Source: Deltaproteobacteria bacterium
GTDB lineage: Bacteria; Desulfobacterota; DSM-4660; Desulfatiglandales; HGW-15
Length of the DNA stretch: 12,928 nt
Direction: 5' to 3'
Assembly: GCA_024641835.1 (NCBI GenBank)
Contig: JAHECH010000050.1
Location: 1 to 12,928 of the forward strand
Within the stretch, counting starts at the first letter, position 1; every line of letters starts with the position of its first letter. A program made the position numbers and the translations under genes. The notes under the pieces are model-generated. The model was not told the origin of the DNA and did not search any database. It worked only from the letters and a program-made list of their open reading frames with translations. Below are positions 1 through 6,390 of the stretch, in pieces.

Positions 1-49
<49 letters not shown>

Positions 50-59
50 GCAAAAAATA

Positions 60-88
60 ACGCTAGCACCCATTACCACCTTAGTCAA
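60..88 (-). promoter_or_regulatory. Candidate sigma70-type promoter for tRNA-fMet
   Basis: On the minus strand TTGACT (83-88, 5 of 6 to the -35 consensus) is separated by exactly 17 nt from TAGCGT (60-65, only 3 of 6 to the -10). The tRNA 5' end lies 10 nt beyond the -10 box, giving a very short leader, as is common for tRNA genes. The weak -10 keeps this tentative. Confidence 0.4.
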
Positions 89-103
89 CAGGAAATTTCA
101 ACC

Positions 104-228
104 CTGATTCACCAGCAAGGCATCATCTGCGGCGTTGCCTTCGCTCGCTCCTCCTTGCGGCGTATTTCCCGATACGCCTCAGGCGTCTCTCCTCGGCGCC
201 TCGCATCTCACGCCTTGCTGGTGATCAG
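104..228 (-). repeat. Palindromic intergenic repeat, copy A
   Basis: The element is about 125 bp. Its ends form a perfect 12-bp inverted repeat: CACCAGCAAGGC at 110-121 and GCCTTGCTGGTG at 212-223. These are flanked by CTGAT and ATCAG (104-108 and 224-228). The interior holds a hairpin GCGTAT/ATACGC at 160-177. Read on the minus strand, the interior aligns with the plus strand of the repeat at 1285-1409. Shared blocks are AGATGCrAGGCrCC, TACGCCGCAA, GAGGAGCGAG and GCAGATG, with the same order and spacing. The two copies are therefore members of one family, inverted with respect to each other. This copy lies between the unknown gene ending at 285 and the tRNA promoter. I see no coding content in it. 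The family name and mobility mechanism are unknown to me. Confidence 0.8.
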
Positions 229-284
229 AAATTGCTCGAAACCCGCGGTCCCGCTAAGACTTCAGGAATTAGGCGGTACTCGGG

Positions 285-881
285 TCAAATCCCTCTTCCG
301 GGCGTATAAAAGGTGTACTCATGGGACAAAATCTCAAACATCTCTTCTGTCCCTTCTTTGATGACCCTGTAGAGCTCTATCATGGTAGGGGCTTTGACAA
401 GGGAGCCCCTGTATTCACTCTCATTATGGAATTGGGCATCTAAAGGAAGTAGAACTTGATCCATGGATCCATACCAGTTCATATCGAGGAAGGCTTTAAG
501 TGTCGTAATTTTGCCGTACATCTCTTTGATGGCCGCTGTCCTCAAAAGAGGTGTCACCTGATGGATGATGCAGTCGATGAGACCGGCAAGATAATAAACT
601 TCTCTCATTTTTTCTTCATTTTCGCGGTAGCGGAACAATCCCTGAATCGTGAAGGCCATACTGCCCGTGAGAACATAATGGGGAGGAAGATGATAGACTC
701 TACCAGCTCCGTTTTCATATACTTCTTTCCGGTGTTTTTCGAGCACACCAGATTGGGATCTCAGCATTTGGATGAAGTGCCCGCTTTCCCAACCAGCCCG
801 TCGAAACTCCCAAGGCCTTGAAGTGATGACGTTATCGGGAGGAACGCTACCTTTTTCCTTAAAAGGTATCAGTTTACCCAC
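285..881 (-). CDS. Hypothetical protein, 198 aa
   Basis: I do not recognise this family. The chosen start is GTG at 879-881, preceded on the minus strand by a purine-rich AGGGGAAAGAG stretch about 8 nt upstream, an acceptable ribosome binding site. The protein has no signal peptide or membrane segment, so it is probably cytosolic. It is rich in Tyr, His, Met and Arg and looks largely helical. A segment around residues 95-130 (YYLAGLIDCIIHQVTPLLRT) is the most hydrophobic. The C-terminus (FYTPGRGI) is short and basic. Composition and length suggest a genuine folded protein rather than a random frame. The competing plus-strand frame at 456-821 has no comparable start signal. Neighbours are repeat copy A and tRNA-fMet downstream and the foldback element upstream, so the gene stands alone and its context gives no function. 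Confidence 0.68.
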   Translation of the reverse strand: MGKLIPFKEKGSVPPDNVITSRPWEFRRAGWESGHFIQMLRSQSGVLEKHRKEVYENGAGRVYHLPPHYVLTGSMAFTIQGLFRYRENEEKMREVYYLAGLIDCIIHQVTPLLRTAAIKEMYGKITTLKAFLDMNWYGSMDQVLLPLDAQFHNESEYRGSLVKAPTMIELYRVIKEGTEEMFEILSHEYTFYTPGRGI

Positions 882-954
882 AAGCGTTGCTCTTTCCCCT
901 AAGGGCCAAATCCATAAGTCAAAACTGAAATGTTAAATAGAAGCCAAAGTCAAA

Positions 955-1263
955 ACTTAACGGGCTGTTGCCCAAATCCCGTTGCTTGAAGAACACATTC
1001 AAAGAAACCCTGTTCCAGCTGGCCAACAGGGTGATGAGGCTTTTTCTGAAATGCCTGGCGGGAGGGCGCTGTCTTTTCACGGTTTATCTATGGGGGAAAC
1101 CCCTGGCCCCGAGCGAACTCGAGGGGAACAGCGGGAGGGGGCAAAACTCCCCCGTAGATAAACCGCAGAAAAGACCAGCCCGGGAGCCCCGGTATTGAAG
1201 AAAATGCTTCATCACCCTGACCTGAATGCCCACATCACGATTTAGGCAACAGCCCGTTAAAGT
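955..1263. mobile_element. Foldback / MITE-like element, 309 bp
   Basis: The terminal inverted repeats are about 24 bp: ACTTAACGGGCTGTTGCC at 955-972 pairs with GGCAACAGCCCGTTAAAGT at 1245-1263, extending inward through AAATC/GATTT. They differ by one extra base and one substitution. The pentamer TCAAA directly flanks both ends (950-954 and 1264-1268), which fits a 5-bp target-site duplication. More inverted pairs are nested inside: CAGGGTGATGAGGC at 1027-1040 with GCTTCATCACCCTG at 1206-1219, and GTCTTTTC...GGTTTATCTATGGGGG at 1071-1096 with CCCCCGTAGATAAACC...GAAAAGAC at 1149-1175. A small hairpin CCCTGTT/AACAGGG sits at 1008-1031. Nothing resembling a transposase is encoded, so any movement would need an enzyme supplied in trans. 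A structured non-coding RNA is an alternative reading. Confidence 0.62.
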
Positions 1264-1284
1264 TCAAAGGGAACCTGTGACAAT

Positions 1285-1409
1285 CAGGCTGATCAAAAAC
1301 GTCTAGATGCAAGGCACCCGAAACTCCGACGAATGATGCGTACATAAAAGTACGCCGCAACGTCGAGGAGCGAGGGTAACGAGGCAGATGGGCGTTTTTC
1401 ATCAGCCTG
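1285..1409 (+). repeat. Palindromic intergenic repeat, copy B
   Basis: The element is 125 bp. Its termini CAGGCTGATCAAAAACG (1285-1301) and CGTTTTTCATCAGCCTG (1393-1409) are inverted repeats matching at 16 of 17 positions. An internal hairpin GCGTAC/GTACGC lies at 1338-1355. The core aligns with the minus strand of copy A (104-228), but the terminal arms differ: AAAAACG here, ACCAGCAAGGC there. The last base directly abuts the TAA stop codon of xerD (1410-1412), so any xerD transcript would end in this hairpin, which could stabilise or terminate the message. It begins 21 nt after the end of the foldback element. Confidence 0.82.
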
Positions 1410-2306
1410 TTAAGGTCTGGGGTGGTACTTCTCATGGATCTGTTTCAATCTTTCTCTGGTGACATGCGTATATATCTGAGTGGTGGAAATATCCGCGTGG
1501 CCAAGCATGATTTGAACAGACCGGAGATCGGCACCGCCCTCGAGAAGATGGCTTGCGAAGGAGTGACGCAAAGAGTGGGGAGTCAATCCCTTTCTGATAC
1601 CCGCCTTTAGACCGTAGCGTTTGATGATCTTCCAGAATCCCTGTCTTGTTATGGGCTTGCCTCTATGGCCGATAAAGAGAAATAAAGAACTCTTTCGTTT
1701 CAGAAGAGCCGGACGGCCATGAGCAAGATAGTCCCTGATGGCTTTCAAGGCCTTTGCTCCCACCGGCACCATTCTCTCTTTTGACCCCTTCCCCATTGTT
1801 CTGACAAAACCAGCCTCAAGGTTGATATTCGGAATCTTGAGGCCGACGAGCTCCGACACCCTGAGACCCGTTGCATAAAGGAGCTCCAGCATGGCTCCGT
1901 CACGTTGACCTCGGCTGGTAGAGGTGTCCGGCTGATCGAGAAGCCTGTCTACTTCACTTCGGCTCAATACACCGGGAAGTCTTCTGGGCAGTTTAGGAGT
2001 GCTCAAGAGCCTTGCAGGATTGCTTTTGATCTTAGCGTCGGAGACCAGAAAACGATAGAACGCTTTCAGGGCAGAGATATTCCTGGCAATGCTTCGGATG
2101 GACAAAGGGCCTGCCAGCGAGGCAATGAAATCCATGAGATCAGCCTGAGAAACACCAAGGGGCGGCAGGGACCTCGCTTCGAGGAAAGCGAAGAATTTCA
2201 TCAAGTCCCTGCTGTAGGACTCGAAGGTGTTCTTTGCCAACCCTCTTTCAACCCTCAGGTGGTGAAGGAACTGGTCGGCTAAAAGGTCTGTTTCTGACGC
2301 ATTCAT
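1410..2306 (-). CDS. xerD: Tyrosine site-specific recombinase XerD
   Basis: The product is 298 residues. It has an N-terminal SAM-like core-binding domain (about residues 10-95) and a C-terminal catalytic domain (about 110-295). The tyrosine-recombinase residues are all present: R149 in ATGLRVSEL, K173 in KGSKERMVP, H244 and R247 in HSLRHSFASHLL, H270 in LGH and the nucleophile Y279 in IYTHV. XerD with XerC resolves chromosome dimers at dif during FtsK-assisted segregation. I chose ATG at 2304-2306 over an in-frame TTG at 2328-2330. It gives 298 aa and places H244, R247, H270 and Y279 at the residue numbers I recall for E. coli XerD. Neither start has a convincing Shine-Dalgarno sequence. The gene follows the M24 peptidase by 56 nt on the same strand. 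XerD rather than XerC or an integron or phage integrase is inferred from the close resemblance of the catalytic half. Confidence 0.92.
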   Translation of the reverse strand: MNASETDLLADQFLHHLRVERGLAKNTFESYSRDLMKFFAFLEARSLPPLGVSQADLMDFIASLAGPLSIRSIARNISALKAFYRFLVSDAKIKSNPARLLSTPKLPRRLPGVLSRSEVDRLLDQPDTSTSRGQRDGAMLELLYATGLRVSELVGLKIPNINLEAGFVRTMGKGSKERMVPVGAKALKAIRDYLAHGRPALLKRKSSLFLFIGHRGKPITRQGFWKIIKRYGLKAGIRKGLTPHSLRHSFASHLLEGGADLRSVQIMLGHADISTTQIYTHVTRERLKQIHEKYHPRP

Positions 2307-2362
2307 CGTTGGACTGTTTAGGACGATCAAAATCTAGGGCCGGCAACAGACAAGTTGAGCCA

Positions 2363-3475
2363 TCAAAAATCGTAGAAGTGTCTGTCTTTCGTGAGAATCC
2401 TTGCCCCGTTCTTCTCAATAAGCACCATCTCCTCCAGCCTGACACCCCCTTGCCCTGGAATGTAGATACCGGGCTCATCAGTGATTACCATGCCCTCTTT
2501 CAAAGTCACCGGTTTTTCAGGCCCGAGCCTCGGCCTTTCGTGGGTTGCCAGGCCCACGCCATGGCCAAGGGAGTGACCGAAAAAATCGCCGAATCCTGCA
2601 TTTCGAATAATTTCCCTCGCGACCCCATCGGGAACAGTACTTTCCAGACCAGGCCTGATTTTTTCAAGAGCTGCAAGCTGGGCATCTCGGACCGTTCTGT
2701 AGATTTTCTTGAATTTGGCAGTGGCGCCATTCAGGAAAACCGTTCTTGTCATGTCGCAGCAGTAGCCGCAGAGTTTCACGCCCACATCAAAGGTGATGGG
2801 TTCTTTTGTTCTGATTTTACGATCCGTGGGGACAGCATGGGGGAGAGCGCTGTTCGCTCCTGAGGCAACGATGGAAGGGAAAGCGAGGCTCTCTGCGCCT
2901 CCGTCCCGCGCAAGGCCTTCGATCTGCCATGCAATCTTTTTTTCGGTTTCCCCTGGCCTCAATCCTTCAATGATCTCAGCGAGAATTCGAGACATCAGGG
3001 CAGCCGAGGCTTCCATGGCTCTCACCTCAACGGAGTCTTTCACCTCTCTTAGGTTTTCCACCAGTCCTTTGAGAGGTGTGAGGCGGACCGGAGGAGAGAG
3101 TTTCCGAAAGGCTTTTGCAAGTTCCTGATGAAGACCCCAGGTGACATGGCTCTCTTCAAACCCCAGATTCCTGGTTCCAAGACGGCTCAGGAGCCCGGGC
3201 AAACTCTCCACCAGACCTTTCTTCATGGTGACAACTTCAAAATCCACCACCTCATGTTGTGCCTGCGTGGTGTACCTTGAGTCTGTGACGAGAAGGCTTT
3301 CTTTCCTGGTGATGAGAAGAGAGCCTGACGACTCGGTGAGCTGTCCGTCCGCGGCCTTGAATCCCGAGAGATATCTCCTGTTTTCAGGTTGAAGAATCCA
3401 GATAGTGTCCACCGGAAGGCCGGCCAAGTTTCCTCTCAAGGAAACCATTCGTTCTCGAAACGATGATGCGTTCAT
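2363..3475 (-). CDS. M24-family aminopeptidase, Xaa-Pro type (PepP/PepQ-like)
   Basis: The product is 370 residues. An N-terminal creatinase-like domain (about 10-140) has the typical NRRYLSGF segment. The C-terminal pita-bread metallopeptidase domain (about 150-365) carries the five expected di-metal ligands: D230 in TFDVG, D241 in CDMTRT, H305 in GHSLGHGVGL, E334 in TDEPGIY and E348 in RLEEM. A substrate-contact His lies in LPHAVPT. The family removes N-terminal residues ahead of proline or splits Xaa-Pro dipeptides in the cytosol; sequence alone does not separate these activities. I chose ATG at 3473-3475, preceded by GGAAAAGAG. An in-frame GTG at 3577 would add 34 Arg/Ser/Pro-rich residues that do not look like the family and would begin inside the hairpin at 3565-3592. 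It lies between the RNB nuclease and xerD on the same strand, probably co-transcribed. Confidence 0.88.
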   Translation of the reverse strand: MNASSFRERMVSLRGNLAGLPVDTIWILQPENRRYLSGFKAADGQLTESSGSLLITRKESLLVTDSRYTTQAQHEVVDFEVVTMKKGLVESLPGLLSRLGTRNLGFEESHVTWGLHQELAKAFRKLSPPVRLTPLKGLVENLREVKDSVEVRAMEASAALMSRILAEIIEGLRPGETEKKIAWQIEGLARDGGAESLAFPSIVASGANSALPHAVPTDRKIRTKEPITFDVGVKLCGYCCDMTRTVFLNGATAKFKKIYRTVRDAQLAALEKIRPGLESTVPDGVAREIIRNAGFGDFFGHSLGHGVGLATHERPRLGPEKPVTLKEGMVITDEPGIYIPGQGGVRLEEMVLIEKNGARILTKDRHFYDF

Positions 3476-3564
3476 CTCTTTTCCGTGTCCCCTTCCCTTC
3501 CGCCTCAGGCGTGACAGAGCGCCGGGGTCAGAGGGAGATTTCGAGGATTGTGTGACGGTGTTCC

Positions 3565-3592
3565 TGGGACGCGACACTGGTGCTACGTCCCA
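3565..3592 (-). other. Stem-loop in the RNB nuclease-peptidase gap
   Basis: TGGGACG (3565-3571) and CGTCCCA (3586-3592) form a perfect 7-bp stem around 14 nt, starting 22 nt after the nuclease stop codon. No U-tract follows, so it does not look like a classic intrinsic terminator. It may separate or stabilise the two cistrons. It also argues against starting the peptidase at GTG 3577. Confidence 0.4.
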
Positions 3593-3614
3593 AACATCAT
3601 GACATCGGGCGGGC

Positions 3615-5591
3615 TCAATCCGCTTCCACTTTCAATACGTCATTCCAAGGGTCTGATTTTTTCACCCTCACTGTGATACTCTGTCCTTCAGAGAAATTCC
3701 GGCCGTTTTCCCTCTTCATTTCCACGACAAAAAGGAAATCGGTCAAGAGAAGACGATACCTGTTCTTCATAACATCCAGAACGAGGGCGGGAAACCTCTC
3801 ACCCGTATGCCGGAGAAAGTATTTCTGAATCCAGTACCGGGTACGCTTCCTTTTCAGGACTTCGAGGTCCCTTAACGCAGGGTCGACCATCATTCTCAGG
3901 TTTTCCAGATCGTCCCTGGTGTACGTAAGGGCCTTCTTGAACAGCAAACCGGTCATCTGCCGCTGCGCGACCAGGTCGAAATACCGCCGGATGGGCGACG
4001 AGACATTCGTATACACATCCACGCCAAGACCGCTGTGGGGTTTCGGCTGGGTGTCGATCACCAGAGGGTTGATCTTCCTTCGCTGTTTGAAAACATAGTA
4101 AATATGCCCCATTTCACCAGGGGTCAGTATTTCCGTCGGGTCCTCCTGACTTCTGTACAGAACTGGAACCTGGGTTTCTTTGCAGACCCTGGCTGCGAGC
4201 CAATTGTAGAGAATCATGAATTCAGCGACCATCATCCGTGAAGGAGTATCTTGGTCCGCCAGCCGAATAGAAACCGAAGAGTCCGGATTCATTTGGATGA
4301 AGACCTCCGGCAGAGAAAGAAGCATTGCGCCCCGCTCAACCCTCTTTTGGCGCAACTTTTTGGCGAGGTCGTACATAGCGCCGAGCAGAACATCTTGTTC
4401 GTAGACCTCGTTCACATGGTCATAGGTGAGTTGCCGTTGAACCCTGACAAGGCTGGGCACGAATCGGAAATCGAGAACATTTCCTTCTCTGTCCAATCGG
4501 GAAAGGAGCGAGATGGCTGGACGGTCGCAGCCCTGTTTCAAACTCAACTTCTCTTGGGATAATTTCGGGGGCAGCATGGGAATCTGCCGCCGGGGAAGAT
4601 ACAGGGAAGATAGTCTTTCGGCTGCTTCCTTGTCAAGGATATCCTCAGTAGGGATAACACTCGCCACATCCGCAATGTGAATGCCGACATGGAAAGCATC
4701 CTCCCTGATTTCCATGCTCAAGGCGTCGTCAAAGTCGCGGGTGAGGGGCCCGTCCACGGTAAATATAGACAAATTCCTCAGGTCTTCCCTCTCTCCAAGC
4801 TCGATCTCCTTCAAGCTCAGTCGTTCTGACTCAGCCACCTGCTCTTCGCTGAAGGAAGTTCTGATATGAAATCGGAGAAGATCCAGATTCTCATCTTCCT
4901 CCCAGACTCCAAGCTTGACCAGAATCCTTCTGGCTTCACCGATGTCGGTTATCCCTGCCCTCTGAAGAAGGTCCTTTCCGAATTTGAGGCTCGTCGCATC
5001 CTCCCCGTAAAGGGCCAGCTCTATCAGTATGGCGTGAACTTGCTCTTTGCAGGATGGCTCTTCAGCAGGCTGTGACTCCATAACCATCTTCAGCCAGGCG
5101 CTTCCTGATTTGAGAATCTCCTCTTTTAGGACCTCTTCCTCCATCTGCTTCATCATCTGCTCGACTTTTTCTCCTGAGTTGGGGAGGAAGCGGCCATCCT
5201 TCATCTTGAAATGGATCTTGTCATCGAATAGGGCTCTCATCAGAGCGGAGATGTGCTCATCCGTCACTTTTTCGCTGAAGCAGAGCTGGGAAAGGTATTC
5301 AAGGTCAAAGCTCTGATTCTCGTCCTTCACAAGCTCCCAGAGCTCCCTGACCTGGATCTTTTCCTTGAACTTGATTCTACGTTCTTCTGTTTGCTTTAAG
5401 CGATTGAGCAGCTCCTCGCGGTTTCCGAAATGGAGGGTGGCGCTGGAAACAAGGAGAGCTCTTTTGGGCGAGAGGTTCACCTCGCGGTTGGAAGGGGTGA
5501 GAAGGTGCAGCCTGCTCCCTTCGTCTTGAAGGCAATAAGCGGTTACAAAGTTCCCCTGATCAATATACTCTACTATTCTTCCCTGGCTCAC
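3615..5591 (-). CDS. RNB-domain 3'-5' exoribonuclease (RNase II/R family)
   Basis: The product is 658 residues. The catalytic RNB domain starts near residue 270. The four Mg-binding aspartates of the family are intact in VDGPLTRDFDDALS (D280, D286, D288, D289). The signature YTNVSSPIRRYFDLVAQRQ begins at 527 and contains the conserved SPIRRY. The last 65 residues look like a short S1/OB-type RNA-binding domain. The N-terminal 250 residues differ from E. coli RNase R or RNase II: an SH3-like start, a winged-helix-like block around 80-140 and a helical linker. This resembles what I recall of cyanobacterial or plastid RNB proteins. The enzyme would degrade RNA processively in the cytosol. The start is GTG at 5589-5591 with AGGGG about 11 nt upstream. 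It is the first gene of a minus-strand run with the M24 peptidase and xerD. I withhold a symbol because rnb and rnr cannot be separated. Confidence 0.92.
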   Translation of the reverse strand: MSQGRIVEYIDQGNFVTAYCLQDEGSRLHLLTPSNREVNLSPKRALLVSSATLHFGNREELLNRLKQTEERRIKFKEKIQVRELWELVKDENQSFDLEYLSQLCFSEKVTDEHISALMRALFDDKIHFKMKDGRFLPNSGEKVEQMMKQMEEEVLKEEILKSGSAWLKMVMESQPAEEPSCKEQVHAILIELALYGEDATSLKFGKDLLQRAGITDIGEARRILVKLGVWEEDENLDLLRFHIRTSFSEEQVAESERLSLKEIELGEREDLRNLSIFTVDGPLTRDFDDALSMEIREDAFHVGIHIADVASVIPTEDILDKEAAERLSSLYLPRRQIPMLPPKLSQEKLSLKQGCDRPAISLLSRLDREGNVLDFRFVPSLVRVQRQLTYDHVNEVYEQDVLLGAMYDLAKKLRQKRVERGAMLLSLPEVFIQMNPDSSVSIRLADQDTPSRMMVAEFMILYNWLAARVCKETQVPVLYRSQEDPTEILTPGEMGHIYYVFKQRRKINPLVIDTQPKPHSGLGVDVYTNVSSPIRRYFDLVAQRQMTGLLFKKALTYTRDDLENLRMMVDPALRDLEVLKRKRTRYWIQKYFLRHTGERFPALVLDVMKNRYRLLLTDFLFVVEMKRENGRNFSEGQSITVRVKKSDPWNDVLKVEAD

Positions 5592-5790
5592 AGAAACAAA
5601 TGCCCCTAAGCTTCCTTCCGGCGACCTTTCATCTCATACAAAAAACCCAGTTCTTGTTGATATCCCCCGGCCTTCCCGTTTTCTCAAGGACACGCTCTAC
5701 GGTGCGACGTACAAAGTCCAGGGTTTACGGCTCGATAGCGTTCGATGATCGGATTTAACATAGACTCTCTACCCTGAACCCCAAACCGTC

Positions 5791-5824
5791 TTTACAGGCT
5801 ACTCACTGAGCTTTTGTATATGAT
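5791..5824 (+). promoter_or_regulatory. Weak candidate promoter for the leader ORF-yidD-TPR operon
   Basis: TTTACA (5791-5796, 5 of 6 to -35) and the AT-rich TATATGAT (5817-5824) lie just upstream of the Shine-Dalgarno AGGAGG at 5833-5838. The spacing, 20-22 nt, is longer than the optimum, so the call is weak. The rest of the 255-bp divergent region 5592-5846 shows no repeat or ORF I can support, and I could not place a convincing promoter for the minus-strand nuclease gene in it. Confidence 0.25.
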
Positions 5825-5846
5825 TAAGTAACAGGAGGAGGACACG

Positions 5847-5951
5847 ATGTCAATCGGGCGGTTTTGCTGGCTTGACTTCACTCACCCTTTCCACTATTCT
5901 TTGTTCAAGCGTGCGTATTTTTTCTTTTGTCACGCTCTGCTTTTGTGCTGA
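5847..5951 (+). CDS. Putative 34-aa leader ORF upstream of the YidD-like gene
   Basis: ATG at 5847 has the best ribosome binding site in the region (AGGAGGAGGA, 5833-5842) and opens a 34-codon frame starting MSIGRFCWLD and ending in TGA at 5949-5951. The peptide is hydrophobic and rich in Phe, Cys and Leu. The stop overlaps the TGAGG that would serve as Shine-Dalgarno for the GTG start of the YidD-like gene at 5962, an arrangement typical of translational coupling. The frame differs from that of the YidD-like gene. Alternatives are that a one-base shift has split a longer YidD N-terminus, or that the reading is fortuitous and the downstream gene starts at the unsupported TTG at 5872. The product itself is not recognised. 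Confidence 0.38.
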   Translation: MSIGRFCWLDFTHPFHYSLFKRAYFFFCHALLLC

Positions 5952-5961
5952 GGCCGAGGCT

Positions 5962-6390
5962 GTGAATCGTCTCTTGCGGTGCCCCCTCATACTTTGTTCG
6001 GCATTATTTCTCCTCTGGGTGAATCCCGGCCCCTTTGAAAAAGCCTGGGGGGATGAATACCCAAGCTCGACCACCTCCTCTCACCAGAAAGAGCAATCAA
6101 GCGACAACCCTGCAATATGGCTTATAAATATTTATCGAGACCATATTTCACCAGTCGACGGGGATCGCTGCCCGAGTGTGCCTTCCTGTTCATCTTATGC
6201 GCTGCAAGCCTTCAAGAAGCATGGCTTCTTCATAGGATGGATGATGACGGTTGATCGTCTCATCCACGAAGGCCAAGAAGAACGTTCGGTTTCCCCCCTT
6301 ATTTATTCGAACGGGATTTGGAAATTCTATGATCCTGTGGAGAACAATGACTTCTGGTGGTTCCATCGCGACAGGAAGCGGCATGAGTAA
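5962..6390 (+). CDS. YidD-domain protein with N-terminal signal peptide
   Basis: The product is 142 residues from GTG at 5962-5964, which has TGAGG 8 nt upstream; the open frame extends back to TTG 5872. Residues 1-30 form a signal peptide: basic VNRLLR, a hydrophobic LILCSALFLLWV core and a possible cleavage after AWG. The core (about residues 50-105) matches YidD (membrane protein insertion efficiency factor): IYRDHISPVDGDRC, then PSCSSYALQAFKKHG, GW and a DRL motif, with a trailing DPVENN like the family's DPV. Canonical YidD proteins are about 70-85 aa, lack a signal peptide and sit at the cytosolic membrane face near YidC. This one appears exported, and the Arg of the usual CRxxPTCS is replaced by Pro. 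It is therefore a divergent relative and YidC assistance should not be assumed. Its stop overlaps the next start by 8 nt, so the pair is likely coupled. Confidence 0.78.
   Translation: MNRLLRCPLILCSALFLLWVNPGPFEKAWGDEYPSSTTSSHQKEQSSDNPAIWLINIYRDHISPVDGDRCPSVPSCSSYALQAFKKHGFFIGWMMTVDRLIHEGQEERSVSPLIYSNGIWKFYDPVENNDFWWFHRDRKRHE

Noticed and set aside
104..228. CRISPR array or riboswitch reading of the repeat region
   Set aside because: There are no regularly spaced direct repeats with unique spacers; the element is a single inverted-repeat unit.
456..821. 121-codon plus-strand frame
   Set aside because: It is antisense to the better supported 198-residue minus-strand gene and lacks a ribosome binding site.
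968..1198. 76-codon plus-strand frame inside the foldback element
   Set aside because: It lies entirely within the nested inverted repeats, has no ribosome binding site and resembles no family; the DNA structure explains the sequence better.
1410..2306. Integron or phage integrase reading of the recombinase
   Set aside because: Length and catalytic residue positions match XerD, and no attC sites, cassette or phage genes are nearby.
2234..2863. 209-codon plus-strand frame across xerD and the M24 peptidase
   Set aside because: It runs antisense to two recognisable proteins with all catalytic residues intact.
3476..3577. N-terminal extension of the M24 peptidase from GTG 3577
   Set aside because: The added 34 residues are low complexity, the GTG lies in a hairpin with no ribosome binding site, and ATG 3475 gives the usual family length.
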